A DNA stretch of 22,943 nt, from assembly GCA_019116405.1 (NCBI GenBank), contig DXBS01000039.1, forward strand, positions 1 through 22,943, in the 5' to 3' direction. This DNA is from Candidatus Gallimonas intestinigallinarum (GTDB lineage: Bacteria; Bacillota_A; Clostridia; Christensenellales; Borkfalkiaceae). The translations under genes were made by a program, and so were the position numbers. The first letter of the stretch is position 1, and every line of letters begins with the position of its first letter. Positions 7,596-14,884 of this stretch are shown one piece after another. The notes beneath the pieces were generated by a model. The model ran no database searches. It was not told the origin of the DNA and saw only the letters and a list, made by a program, of their open reading frames with translations.

Positions 7596-8344
7596 TTCCC
7601 TGCCTGGACTTGAAGGACGGGCGCGTCGTCAAGGGGGTCAATTTCGTCGACCTCACAGACGCGGGCGACCCCGTCGAGACGGCAAAGGTATATAATGCGT
7701 TCGGCGCGGACGAGATCGTCTTTCTGGATATCACGGCGAGCTACCGCGGCGATTCGCCCATGTGGGACGTCATCTCCCGCGCGAGCGAGCAAGTCTTTCT
7801 GCCCCTCACCGTGGGCGGCGGCATGCGCACGACGGAAGATTTTAGGCGCATGCTCTCCTGCGGAGCGGACAAGATCGCGGTCAATTCGGCGGCGATCAGA
7901 ACGCCTTCGCTCATCACGGACGCCGCGATGAAATTCGGGCAGCAGTGCGTCGTGCTCGCGGTGGACGCAAAGCGCAACGATGAGGGCAGGTACGACGTAT
8001 ACCTCAACGGCGGCAGGGTGAACACCGGGCTGGACGCGATCGATTGGATCGTCAAAGCGGTGGAGCTGGGCGCAGGCGAAGTACTGCTCACCAGCATGGA
8101 CCGCGACGGCACCAAGGCAGGCTATGATATCGAACTCACCCGTCAGGCGGCGGAGGCGGTCAACGTGCCCGTCATCGCCTCGGGCGGGGCAGGCAAAATG
8201 GGGGATTTCTATGACGTCCTCACCGAAGGGAAAGCCGATGCGGCGCTGGCGGCTTCGCTCTTCCACTTCGGCATCATCAATATGCGGGATTTGAAATGCT
8301 ACCTTGCAGAGCGCGGGGTCTCCGTGCGTGCGGAGGGGATATAA
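7577..8344 (+). CDS. hisF: Imidazole glycerol phosphate synthase, cyclase subunit HisF
   Basis: A 255-residue half-barrel-repeat enzyme that uses HisH-derived ammonia to convert PRFAR to imidazole glycerol phosphate and AICAR. The catalytic aspartates are visible: Asp11 in [14 protein letters not shown] and Asp130 in VLAVDAKRN. Phosphate-binding segments VGGGMR and ASGGAG are also present. The start lies inside hisA, giving a 19-bp overlap. hisIE follows after 13 bp with its own strong ribosome binding site. Confidence 0.97.
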   Translation: MVRKRIIPCLDLKDGRVVKGVNFVDLTDAGDPVETAKVYNAFGADEIVFLDITASYRGDSPMWDVISRASEQVFLPLTVGGGMRTTEDFRRMLSCGADKIAVNSAAIRTPSLITDAAMKFGQQCVVLAVDAKRNDEGRYDVYLNGGRVNTGLDAIDWIVKAVELGAGEVLLTSMDRDGTKAGYDIELTRQAAEAVNVPVIASGGAGKMGDFYDVLTEGKADAALAASLFHFGIINMRDLKCYLAERGVSVRAEGI

Positions 8345-8357
8345 GGAGGATCTACAA

Positions 8358-8975
8358 ATGCAACTGGATATGTCAACGGTCAAATTTTCATCGCATGGAC
8401 TCATCTGCGCGATCGCGCAGGACCATGCGACGGGCGAAGTGCTCATGCAGGCGTATATGAACGAAGAGGCGCTTCAAAAGACGCTGGAGACAGGCTATGC
8501 GCACTATTACAGCCGCTCGAGAAAGTGCCTCTGGAAGAAGGGCGAGACGAGCGGGCACGTGCAGAAGGTCGTCTCCGCGACCTTCGACTGCGACAGGGAC
8601 TGTATTCTTCTGGGCATCGAGCAGACGGGCGCGGCCTGCCATACGGGCGCGCGCAGCTGCTTCCATGATCCCGTCATCGAGACGAAAAAGGGCGGGCTCA
8701 CCTTCCTTGGGGAGCTGGAGCGCGTCGTGGACGACCGGAAGGCGAACCCCGTCGAGGGCTCGTACACGGCGTACCTCTTCGGGCGCGGCATCGATAAGAT
8801 CGCGCAGAAGATGGGCGAGGAGGCGGTGGAAGTCGTCATCGCTTCCAAGAACGAGGACAAAGACGAGCTGGTGCGCGAGATCGCCGACCTTACCTATCAC
8901 CTCATGGTGCTCATGGAGAGCAAAGGGGTGACGCTGGAGGACGTCTGCACCGAGCTCAAGCGCAGACACAAATAA
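8358..8975 (+). CDS. hisI: Bifunctional phosphoribosyl-AMP cyclohydrolase / phosphoribosyl-ATP pyrophosphohydrolase HisIE
   Basis: A 205-residue fusion that carries out steps 2 and 3 of the pathway. The HisI part (about residues 1-112) has the metal motif DCDRD (77-81) and the cysteines of CHTGARSCF (Cys94, Cys101) that bind zinc. The HisE part (about 115-205) is the all-alpha pyrophosphohydrolase, with [12 protein letters not shown] and [16 protein letters not shown]. The ATG at 8358 has AAGGAGG (8343-8349) 8 nt upstream. An in-frame start at 8304 lies inside hisF and is not needed. Confidence 0.95.
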   Translation: MQLDMSTVKFSSHGLICAIAQDHATGEVLMQAYMNEEALQKTLETGYAHYYSRSRKCLWKKGETSGHVQKVVSATFDCDRDCILLGIEQTGAACHTGARSCFHDPVIETKKGGLTFLGELERVVDDRKANPVEGSYTAYLFGRGIDKIAQKMGEEAVEVVIASKNEDKDELVREIADLTYHLMVLMESKGVTLEDVCTELKRRHK

Positions 8976-8997
8976 AAGGCAGGAGAAACAAAGGACT

Positions 8998-9975
8998 ATG
9001 ACAGAGGAAACAGCCGGGGCGCAGCCTTCCCTGCGCCCCGCGCTCAAAGTGGTGGACGCGACCCTTCGGGACGGAGGGCTGGTCAACGACTTCCGCTTTT
9101 CGGACGACTTCGTGCGTGCGCTCTATGCGGCGGATCTCGCCGCGGGCGTGGACTACATGGAAGTCGGCTACAAGGCGGACAGGGATATTTTTGATGAAAC
9201 CAAGTTCGGCAAGTGGAAGTTCTGCCGCGATGAGGATGTCGCCGCGGTCTTGGGCGGGCGCACTTCGCGCATGAAACTTGCCTGCATGGCGGACGTCGGG
9301 CGGTGCAACTTCCGCCGCGATATCTGCGCAAAGGGCAACTCGCCCATTGATATGTATCGCATCGCAACCTACGCGGACACCATTCCCGAGGCGGTCGGGA
9401 TGCTGGAGTACTGCGACAGGCTTGGCTACGAGACGACCGTCAATATCATGGCGATCTCCATGGAGCCTTATGAGACAGTCAAAAGGACGCTCGACATGCT
9501 TGGCGGCAGTCCCGCAAAGGCGATCTATCTCGTCGACAGCTACGGCGCGCTCTATCCGGACGGCGTGCGCGCGCTCGCCGAGACCTACCTGGCTGCCGGG
9601 CAGAAGTACCAAAAGGAGATCGGCATCCACGCGCACAACAATCAGAATCTGGCATTTGCCAATACGCTCACTTGTTACGCAGCGGGCGTCAACTATCTCG
9701 ACGCCACCGTCAGCGGCATGGGACGGGGCGCCGGCAACTGCGCGCTCGAGCTTCTGCTCGCCTATTTGAAGGGCCGCTTTGATCTCGCGCCCGTGCTCGC
9801 CTTTCTCGAAGCGGGGCACATGCAGCGTTTAAAAGAAGCGGGCGCCATGTGGGGGTACGATCTTGCCTATCTGGTAACGGGGCTTTACAACCGTCACCCG
9901 TCCGCCGCGATCGGCTACTATAAGAACGCGCGTACGGATATTTCGGCATTTTTGCAGGAAGTTTCATCCTCGTAA
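8998..9975 (+). CDS. DRE-TIM (HMGL-like) aldolase-family protein
   Basis: A 325-residue protein of the DRE-TIM metallolyase family, which includes 4-hydroxy-2-oxovalerate aldolase and 2-isopropylmalate synthase. The signature DATLRDGG (Asp20-Gly27) supplies the catalytic Arg24 and metal Asp25. HAHNN (His211, His213) gives the other metal ligands, and GMGRGAGN (240-247) follows. The barrel appears complete. The C-terminal domain is shorter than in the synthases, which favours an aldolase/lyase over an acyl-CoA synthase. It begins 22 bp after hisIE with a GGAG-type site and no separate promoter or terminator, so it is very likely co-transcribed with the his genes. No histidine step needs such an enzyme, and its substrate is unknown. 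Confidence 0.85.
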   Translation: MTEETAGAQPSLRPALKVVDATLRDGGLVNDFRFSDDFVRALYAADLAAGVDYMEVGYKADRDIFDETKFGKWKFCRDEDVAAVLGGRTSRMKLACMADVGRCNFRRDICAKGNSPIDMYRIATYADTIPEAVGMLEYCDRLGYETTVNIMAISMEPYETVKRTLDMLGGSPAKAIYLVDSYGALYPDGVRALAETYLAAGQKYQKEIGIHAHNNQNLAFANTLTCYAAGVNYLDATVSGMGRGAGNCALELLLAYLKGRFDLAPVLAFLEAGHMQRLKEAGAMWGYDLAYLVTGLYNRHPSAAIGYYKNARTDISAFLQEVSSS

Positions 9976-9980
9976 ACAAG

Positions 9981-10017
9981 AGGGCGTCAGGCTTAAAACA
10001 GCACCTGACGCCCTTTA
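9981..10017 (+). terminator. Hairpin terminator of the his operon
   Basis: AGGGCGTCAGG (9981-9991) pairs perfectly with CCTGACGCCCT (10004-10014). The trailing T run is short (TTTAAAA), with a longer T run about 10 nt later. It is the only strong stem between the aldolase gene and the next promoter. Confidence 0.75.
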
Positions 10018-10063
10018 AAAATGTGATTTTTTTGTGAAGTGGTAATTTGTGTTTCGTGAACAG

Positions 10064-10092
10064 TTGACTTTGTCATGATGAAATGCTAAAAT
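10064..10092 (+). promoter_or_regulatory. Sigma-A promoter of the ABC exporter operon
   Basis: TTGACT (10064-10069), a 17-bp spacer and TAAAAT (10087-10092), with TGC before the -10. The predicted +1 near 10099 leaves about 125 nt of leader before the GTG start. The leader (10099-10223) is AT-rich with two T runs. I see no clear riboswitch or terminator in it. Confidence 0.75.
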
Positions 10093-10223
10093 ATGAATAT
10101 TATCAGTCAGACGTTGAAATTCCCCGCGAAGTTTGGCGTTATTTTTTTGCTTTGGATGAGATTTTTTTCAACATTGTGAAGAAATTCGCAAGCGGCGGGA
10201 AGGAGAAAGGAGGTTATTGTTCG

Positions 10224-12065
10224 GTGCTGAAAACATTGTCGAAATGCATTCGGGAATACAAGCTGGCGTCCATTCTCTCGCCCTTGTTCGTCACGATCGA
10301 AGTCGTTCTCGAATGCATCATTCCCTTCATCATCACGCTGCTTCTCGGCGCGATCCGCCTTGGCGAAGAGGGCATGGGACAGGTGTGGATGTGGGGCGGC
10401 GTCCTTGTGGCGATGGCGATTGCATCGCTTGCTGCCGGTGCATTGGCAGGCGCTTTTTGCGCGCGCGCTTCGGCGGGTTTTGCAAAGAACGTCAGAAAGG
10501 ATATGTTTTATAATATCCAGACGTTTTCCTTTGAGAACATCGATAAGTATTCCACTCCTTCGCTTGTCACGCGTATGACGACGGATGTCTGGAATCTGCA
10601 GATGGCGTATATGATGATCGTCCGTATTGCCGTCCGCTGCCCGGTTATGATCGTTTTCGCTGCCGTCATGGCTTTTGTCATGGGCGGAAATCTTGCATGG
10701 ATCTTCCTTGCGGTCATTCCCGTGCTCGTCATCGCGCTCGGGCTCATCATGCTCAAGGCGCTGCCGCTCTTCAAAAAGCTGTTCCCCAAATACGACGATA
10801 TGAACGAGTCGGTGCAGGAGAACATCAAAGGCATCCGCGTTGTCAAGTCGTATGTCAGAGAGGAGCATGAAAAGGAGAAGTTCGCTCGTACTTCGGGTGC
10901 GCTCTGCAAGGAGTTCACCAAGGCGGAGCGTTTGCTTGCCTGGAACAACCCCATCATGCAGTTCTGCTTCTACGGGGTGCTGAGCGCCGTGCTCTTCATC
11001 GGGTCCTATTTCATCATCCGATCGTCGGGCAGCACCGATCCCATCCATACCGAGCAGGTCTCCCAGCTCATCGTCTACGGTATGCAGATCCTCTCGTCGC
11101 TCATGATGTTCTCCATGGTCTTTGCCATGATCGTCATGTCTATGGAGTCCGCCCGCCGTATCTGCGAGATCCTCAACGAAAAGAGCACGCTGTCCAATCC
11201 CGCGCAGCCGCTCTACGACGTGCCGGACGGCTCCGTCGACTTTGATAACGTCGCCTTCAAGTATGCGGCGAACGCCGAAAAGGACGTGCTCGAAGGGATC
11301 GACCTGCACATCAGGTCGGGCGAGACCATCGGCATCATCGGCGGCACGGGTTCTTCCAAGACCTCGCTCGTCAACCTCATCTCCCGCCTCTATGACGTAT
11401 CGGAGGGGACAGTCAGGGTGGGCGGTCACGACGTCAAGGAATATGATCTGGAGACCCTGCGCAATCAGGTCGCCGTCGTGCTGCAAAAGAACGTCCTCTT
11501 CTCGGGGACCATCAAGGAGAACCTGCGCTGGGGCAACAAGGAGGCGACGGACGAACAGCTCGTCGAAGCGTGCAAGATGGCGCAGGCGGACGACTTCATT
11601 CGCTCCTTCCCCGACGGCTACGACACTTACATCGAGCAGGGCGGCACCAACGTCTCGGGCGGGCAGAAGCAGCGTCTTTGCATTGCGCGCGCCCTTTTGA
11701 AGGAGCCCAAGATCCTCATCCTGGACGACTCGACGTCGGCGGTCGATACGCATACGGACGCGCTCATCCGCAAGGGATTCCGCGAATATATCCCTTCGAC
11801 CACCAAGATCATCATCGCGCAGCGCATCTCCTCGGTCGAGGATGCGGACAGGATCATCGTCCTCGACGGCGGCAGGATCAACGGCATCGGCACGCACGAG
11901 GAACTGCTCAAAAACAACCAGATCTATGCGGAAGTGTACTATTCGCAGGTCAAGGGCAGCGGCGATAAGGAGCAGGATTCCGCCAACGAAGCCGCCTTGC
12001 GCGAGAGCCTTTCCGCATCGCTCGCGGCAAGGGAAGAAGAAAAAGAAGGAGGCGAACAGCAATGA
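10224..12065 (+). CDS. Heterodimeric ABC exporter, subunit with degenerate ATP site
   Basis: A 613-residue half-transporter with an N-terminal six-helix membrane domain (about 1-310) and a C-terminal nucleotide-binding domain. Several residues depart from consensus. Walker A reads GGTGSSKT (373-380), with Ser in place of the second Gly. Walker B reads ILILDD, with Asp502 instead of the catalytic Glu. The switch His is Gln533 (IIAQR). The signature NVSGGQ (476-481) is good. This pattern marks the degenerate half of a heterodimeric multidrug-type exporter. I use the GTG at 10224 because AAGGAGG (10207-10213) precedes it and it begins LKTLSKCIREYK, typical of the family. The in-frame ATG at 10083 lies inside the promoter. 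The stop overlaps the next gene by 4 bp. The substrate is unknown. Confidence 0.9.
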   Translation: MLKTLSKCIREYKLASILSPLFVTIEVVLECIIPFIITLLLGAIRLGEEGMGQVWMWGGVLVAMAIASLAAGALAGAFCARASAGFAKNVRKDMFYNIQTFSFENIDKYSTPSLVTRMTTDVWNLQMAYMMIVRIAVRCPVMIVFAAVMAFVMGGNLAWIFLAVIPVLVIALGLIMLKALPLFKKLFPKYDDMNESVQENIKGIRVVKSYVREEHEKEKFARTSGALCKEFTKAERLLAWNNPIMQFCFYGVLSAVLFIGSYFIIRSSGSTDPIHTEQVSQLIVYGMQILSSLMMFSMVFAMIVMSMESARRICEILNEKSTLSNPAQPLYDVPDGSVDFDNVAFKYAANAEKDVLEGIDLHIRSGETIGIIGGTGSSKTSLVNLISRLYDVSEGTVRVGGHDVKEYDLETLRNQVAVVLQKNVLFSGTIKENLRWGNKEATDEQLVEACKMAQADDFIRSFPDGYDTYIEQGGTNVSGGQKQRLCIARALLKEPKILILDDSTSAVDTHTDALIRKGFREYIPSTTKIIIAQRISSVEDADRIIVLDGGRINGIGTHEELLKNNQIYAEVYYSQVKGSGDKEQDSANEAALRESLSASLAAREEEKEGGEQQ

Positions 12066-13993
12066 AACAGCAGCAGATGCAAAAGCGGCCGCCTCTGCAG
12101 AAGGGGATCGTCAAACGGCTCATCAAGTCTCTCTTCCACTACTATCCGCGGATGCTGACCATCGCGCTCGTGTGCATCGTCGTCAACGCGGTCATCTCCT
12201 CACTGCCCGCCTTCATTATGCTCCCGCTCTTCGACTATCTCGAAGGCGTCGCGGCAGGCACGCCCTGGGACGCGGTCTCGGGCTACGTCGCGCAGCAGAT
12301 CGGCATCCTGATCGGGATGTATGCGATCTCGCTCGTCGCGGGCGCCGTGTACAACCAGCTCATGGCGATCATCACGCAGGGGTACCTGCGGAGTATGCGC
12401 GAGCAGATGTTCAACGGGATGCAGGATCTGCCCATCCGTTACTTCGATACGCACAACCACGGCGATATCATGAGTTATTATACGAACGATATCGATACGC
12501 TCCGTCAGATGATCGCGCAGTCCATCCCGCAGCTCATGATCTCGGGCATCATGTGCTTCACGCTCCTGTGCTTCATGCTGTACTCGAGCCTCTATCTCAC
12601 GCTCATCGTGCTCGTCGGTATCATCGCCATCGTCTTTGTCACCAAACTCGTCGGCGGCGGCGCGAGCAAGTTCTTCCTCGCCACGCAGAAGGCGGTCGCC
12701 CGCACGGAAGGCTTCGTCGAGGAGATGATGGCGGGACAGAAGGTCATCAAGGTGTTCTGCCATGAGGAGGAGGCGAAAGCCGACTTCGACAAGGTCAACG
12801 GCTATCATTTTGAAATGTCGGATAAGGCGAACCGCTACGCCAATATGCTCATGCCCATCATCGCGAACATCGGCAACGTCATGTACGTCATCGTGGCGCT
12901 TATCGGCGCGGCACTCGCCGTGAAGGGCGTATCCAACGTCGGCATCGGCGCGGCGCTCGGTGTCAAGGAGCTGCTCCTGTTCGGACCCGCGCTCATCGTC
13001 TCCTTCCTGCAGACGACCCGCCAGTTCTCCAACAATATCGGGCAGGTCTCCAATCAGATCAACTCGGTCGTGATGGGTCTTGCGGGTGCGCAGCGCATCA
13101 TCAACCTGATCGACGAACAGCCCGAGACGGACGACGGCTACGTCTCCCTCGTCAATGCGACGTACGTCAACGGGCAGCTCACCGAGTGCGCCGATCGCAC
13201 GGGGATGTGGGCATGGAAGCACCCGCACAAGGCGGACGGCTCCGTCACCTACACCAAGCTCGAGGGCGACGTGCGGCTCTTCAACGTCGACTTCGGCTAT
13301 GTTCCCGAAAAGATCGTCCTGCACGACATCAGCCTGTACGCAAAGCCCGGGCAGAAGGTCGCCTTCGTCGGTGCGACGGGCGCGGGCAAGACGACCATCA
13401 CCAATCTGCTCACCCGCTTCTACGACATTGCCGACGGCAAGATCCGCTACGACGGCATCAACATCAACAAGATCAAGAAGGGGGATCTGAGAAGGTCTCT
13501 CGGGATGGTCCTGCAGGATACCAACCTCTTTACGGGCAGCGTCATGGACAATATCCGCTACGGCAGGCTGGACGCGACGAACGAGGAGTGCATCGCGGCT
13601 GCCAAGCTGGTCGGCGCGGACGACTTCATCGCCCGCCTGCCCGAAGGGTATCAGACGATGCTCTACCAGAACGGTTCCAACCTTTCGCAGGGTCAGCGCC
13701 AGCTTTTGTCCATTGCGCGCGCGGCAGTCGCAGACCCGCCTGTCATGATCCTCGACGAGGCGACCAGCTCCATCGATACCCGCACGGAGGCGATCGTCCA
13801 GCACGGCATGGATAAGCTGATGGAGGGCAGAACGGTGTTTGTCATCGCGCACCGCCTCTCCACCGTCCGCAACTCCAACGTCATCATGGTTTTGGAGCAC
13901 GGACGCATCATCGAGCGCGGCACGCACGATCAGCTCATCGAGCAAAAGGGCAAGTACTATCAGCTCTACACAGGCGCGTTCGAACTGGAATAA
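12062..13993 (+). CDS. Heterodimeric ABC exporter, subunit with consensus ATP site
   Basis: A 643-residue partner of the preceding subunit, with a membrane domain (about 20-330) and a nucleotide-binding domain (about 400-640). Walker A is canonical (GATGAGKTT, 437-445), Walker B has the catalytic Glu566 (MILDEATSS) and the switch His597 is present (IAHRLST). The signature is altered to LSQGQ (541-545). Paired with the first subunit this gives one consensus site (this subunit's Walker motifs with VSGGQ) and one degenerate site (this LSQGQ with Asp502/Gln533). An insert of about 30-45 residues (about 355-400), containing WAWKHPHK, separates membrane and ATPase domains and has no counterpart in the first subunit. 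Likely role: drug, lipid or peptide export; the substrate cannot be told. Confidence 0.92.
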   Translation: MKQQQMQKRPPLQKGIVKRLIKSLFHYYPRMLTIALVCIVVNAVISSLPAFIMLPLFDYLEGVAAGTPWDAVSGYVAQQIGILIGMYAISLVAGAVYNQLMAIITQGYLRSMREQMFNGMQDLPIRYFDTHNHGDIMSYYTNDIDTLRQMIAQSIPQLMISGIMCFTLLCFMLYSSLYLTLIVLVGIIAIVFVTKLVGGGASKFFLATQKAVARTEGFVEEMMAGQKVIKVFCHEEEAKADFDKVNGYHFEMSDKANRYANMLMPIIANIGNVMYVIVALIGAALAVKGVSNVGIGAALGVKELLLFGPALIVSFLQTTRQFSNNIGQVSNQINSVVMGLAGAQRIINLIDEQPETDDGYVSLVNATYVNGQLTECADRTGMWAWKHPHKADGSVTYTKLEGDVRLFNVDFGYVPEKIVLHDISLYAKPGQKVAFVGATGAGKTTITNLLTRFYDIADGKIRYDGININKIKKGDLRRSLGMVLQDTNLFTGSVMDNIRYGRLDATNEECIAAAKLVGADDFIARLPEGYQTMLYQNGSNLSQGQRQLLSIARAAVADPPVMILDEATSSIDTRTEAIVQHGMDKLMEGRTVFVIAHRLSTVRNSNVIMVLEHGRIIERGTHDQLIEQKGKYYQLYTGAFELE

Positions 13994-14007
13994 GCCAAGT
14001 ACAAAGG

Positions 14008-14043
14008 AAAAAACAGCGTACCCACGGGTGCGCTGTTTTTTCC
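14008..14043. terminator. Bidirectional terminator between converging genes
   Basis: A 10-bp GC-rich stem (14014-14023 / 14026-14035, with one T-G pair) is flanked by six A and six T, so it gives a U-tract in either direction. It serves the ABC operon (rightward) and the HAD gene (leftward). Confidence 0.92.
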
Positions 14044-14053
14044 TGTCTGCATG

Positions 14054-14704
14054 TTATAAGAGCTGTTCCGCGATCTCTTGCGGTGACTTTGCGATCATGT
14101 CTGCGCCCGCGTTGCGAAGCTTCTCCTCGCTGCCGTAGCCGTAGAGAACGCCCATCGACCGCAGTCCGTTCGCCTTTGCGCCGAGAATGTCGTGCTTTCT
14201 GTCGCCGATCATGAGCGCGCTGTCCGCCGTGACCGCGTAGGTGCGCAGCGCATAGGCAATGACGTCCGCCTTTTCGTTGCGCGTCGTATCCAGCGTCGCG
14301 CCCGCAATGCCGTCAAACAGTTCCGCCATGCCGAAGTGCGCAGCGATGCGTTTTGCAAAAACCTCGGGCTTGGATGTGGCGATATACAGCCGATACCTAT
14401 GCGCCTTCAGCGCCTCCAGCATGGGGATGACACCATCATAGACGGCATTTTCAAAGATGCCTTTCTTTGCAAAGTATTCACGGTAATAGTCCACGGCTTT
14501 CAGGGCGTCGTTGTGGGAAAAACCGCAATAATCGCAAAAGGACTGCACGAGCGGCGGACCGATAAACGCGGCGAGCGGGCGCTTGTCTTTGACCGCGATG
14601 CCGAACTTGCCGAGCGCGTAGACGATGGAATCGGTGATGCCCTCAAAGGGGTCGGTGAGCGTGCCGTCCAGATCGAAGAGGAGAGCTTGGAATTGCGTAT
14701 TCAT
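14054..14704 (-). CDS. HAD-family phosphatase (phosphoglycolate phosphatase-like)
   Basis: A 216-residue haloacid-dehalogenase-superfamily hydrolase. Motif I is FDLDGTLTD (nucleophile Asp11, acid/base Asp13). Motif II lies in YIATSKPE, and motif IV is MIGDRKHD followed by GAKANGLRSMGVLYGYGS. The helical cap between motifs I and II (IGPPLVQSF) matches the Gph/PpaX-type subgroup. The ATG at 14704 is used because motif I begins only 10 residues later. An upstream in-frame start (14743) would lie before the promoter. There is no ribosome binding site: the -10 ends 6 nt before the ATG, so the mRNA is probably leaderless. It could act on phosphoglycolate, pyrophosphate or another small phosphate ester; substrate unproven. 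Confidence 0.9.
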   Translation of the reverse strand: MNTQFQALLFDLDGTLTDPFEGITDSIVYALGKFGIAVKDKRPLAAFIGPPLVQSFCDYCGFSHNDALKAVDYYREYFAKKGIFENAVYDGVIPMLEALKAHRYRLYIATSKPEVFAKRIAAHFGMAELFDGIAGATLDTTRNEKADVIAYALRTYAVTADSALMIGDRKHDILGAKANGLRSMGVLYGYGSEEKLRNAGADMIAKSPQEIAEQLL

Positions 14705-14710
14705 AATGCT

Positions 14711-14739
14711 ATTATAGGCGATGCAGCGCTGCATGTCAA
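14711..14739 (-). promoter_or_regulatory. Consensus sigma-A promoter of the HAD gene
   Basis: On the minus strand, TTGACA (14734-14739), exactly 17 bp, then TATAAT (14711-14716): a perfect match at both hexamers. The predicted +1 falls at about 14704, the first base of the ATG. Confidence 0.9.
14721..14734. repeat. 14-bp palindrome filling the HAD promoter spacer
   Basis: ATGCAGCGCTGCAT is a perfect palindrome lying between the -35 and -10 and touching the last base of the -35. The position fits an operator for a dimeric repressor; no regulator is identified. Confidence 0.6.
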
Positions 14740-14817
14740 ACAAAGCAAACGGGCAGCGGCGTCATTACGCACTTTGTTATGTCAATTATCTGACCGCGGG
14801 CGCAGGCATGATCCGTT

Positions 14818-14847
14818 GTCATATTCTCCGCCGCCGCCGCATACGCT
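14818..14847 (+). promoter_or_regulatory. Sigma-E-type promoter of spoIVA
   Basis: GTCATATT (14818-14825), a 14-bp spacer and CATACGCT (14840-14847). This fits the B. subtilis sigma-E pattern (KMATATT, N14-15, CATACAMT) with one mismatch in the -10. The predicted start lies about 30 nt before the spoIVA ATG. The rest of the HAD-spoIVA gap (14740-14817) shows nothing further. Confidence 0.75.
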
Positions 14848-14884
14848 ATTCATGCAAAGCAATCGGGCGAGTCAGGAGGAGGCC

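Noticed and set aside
10093..10179. 28-codon ORF upstream of the exporter as a leader peptide
   Set aside because: Its ATG lies at or before the predicted +1 and has no ribosome site.
10107..13945. Two very long minus-strand open frames (651 and 581 codons) opposite the ABC exporter genes
   Set aside because: They are codon-bias shadows of two genes with unmistakable ABC motifs. The products are charged, repetitive and lack family features.
14054..14704. The HAD gene as the missing histidinol-phosphate phosphatase
   Set aside because: It is not in the his operon, has its own leaderless promoter, and resembles the Gph/PpaX subgroup rather than HisB-N. Proximity alone is not enough.
14192..14884. 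In-frame 231-codon N-terminal extension of spoIVA
   Set aside because: It is antisense to the HAD phosphatase gene and crosses two promoters. SpoIVA's usual length, AGGAGG site and sigma-E promoter all fix the start at 14885.
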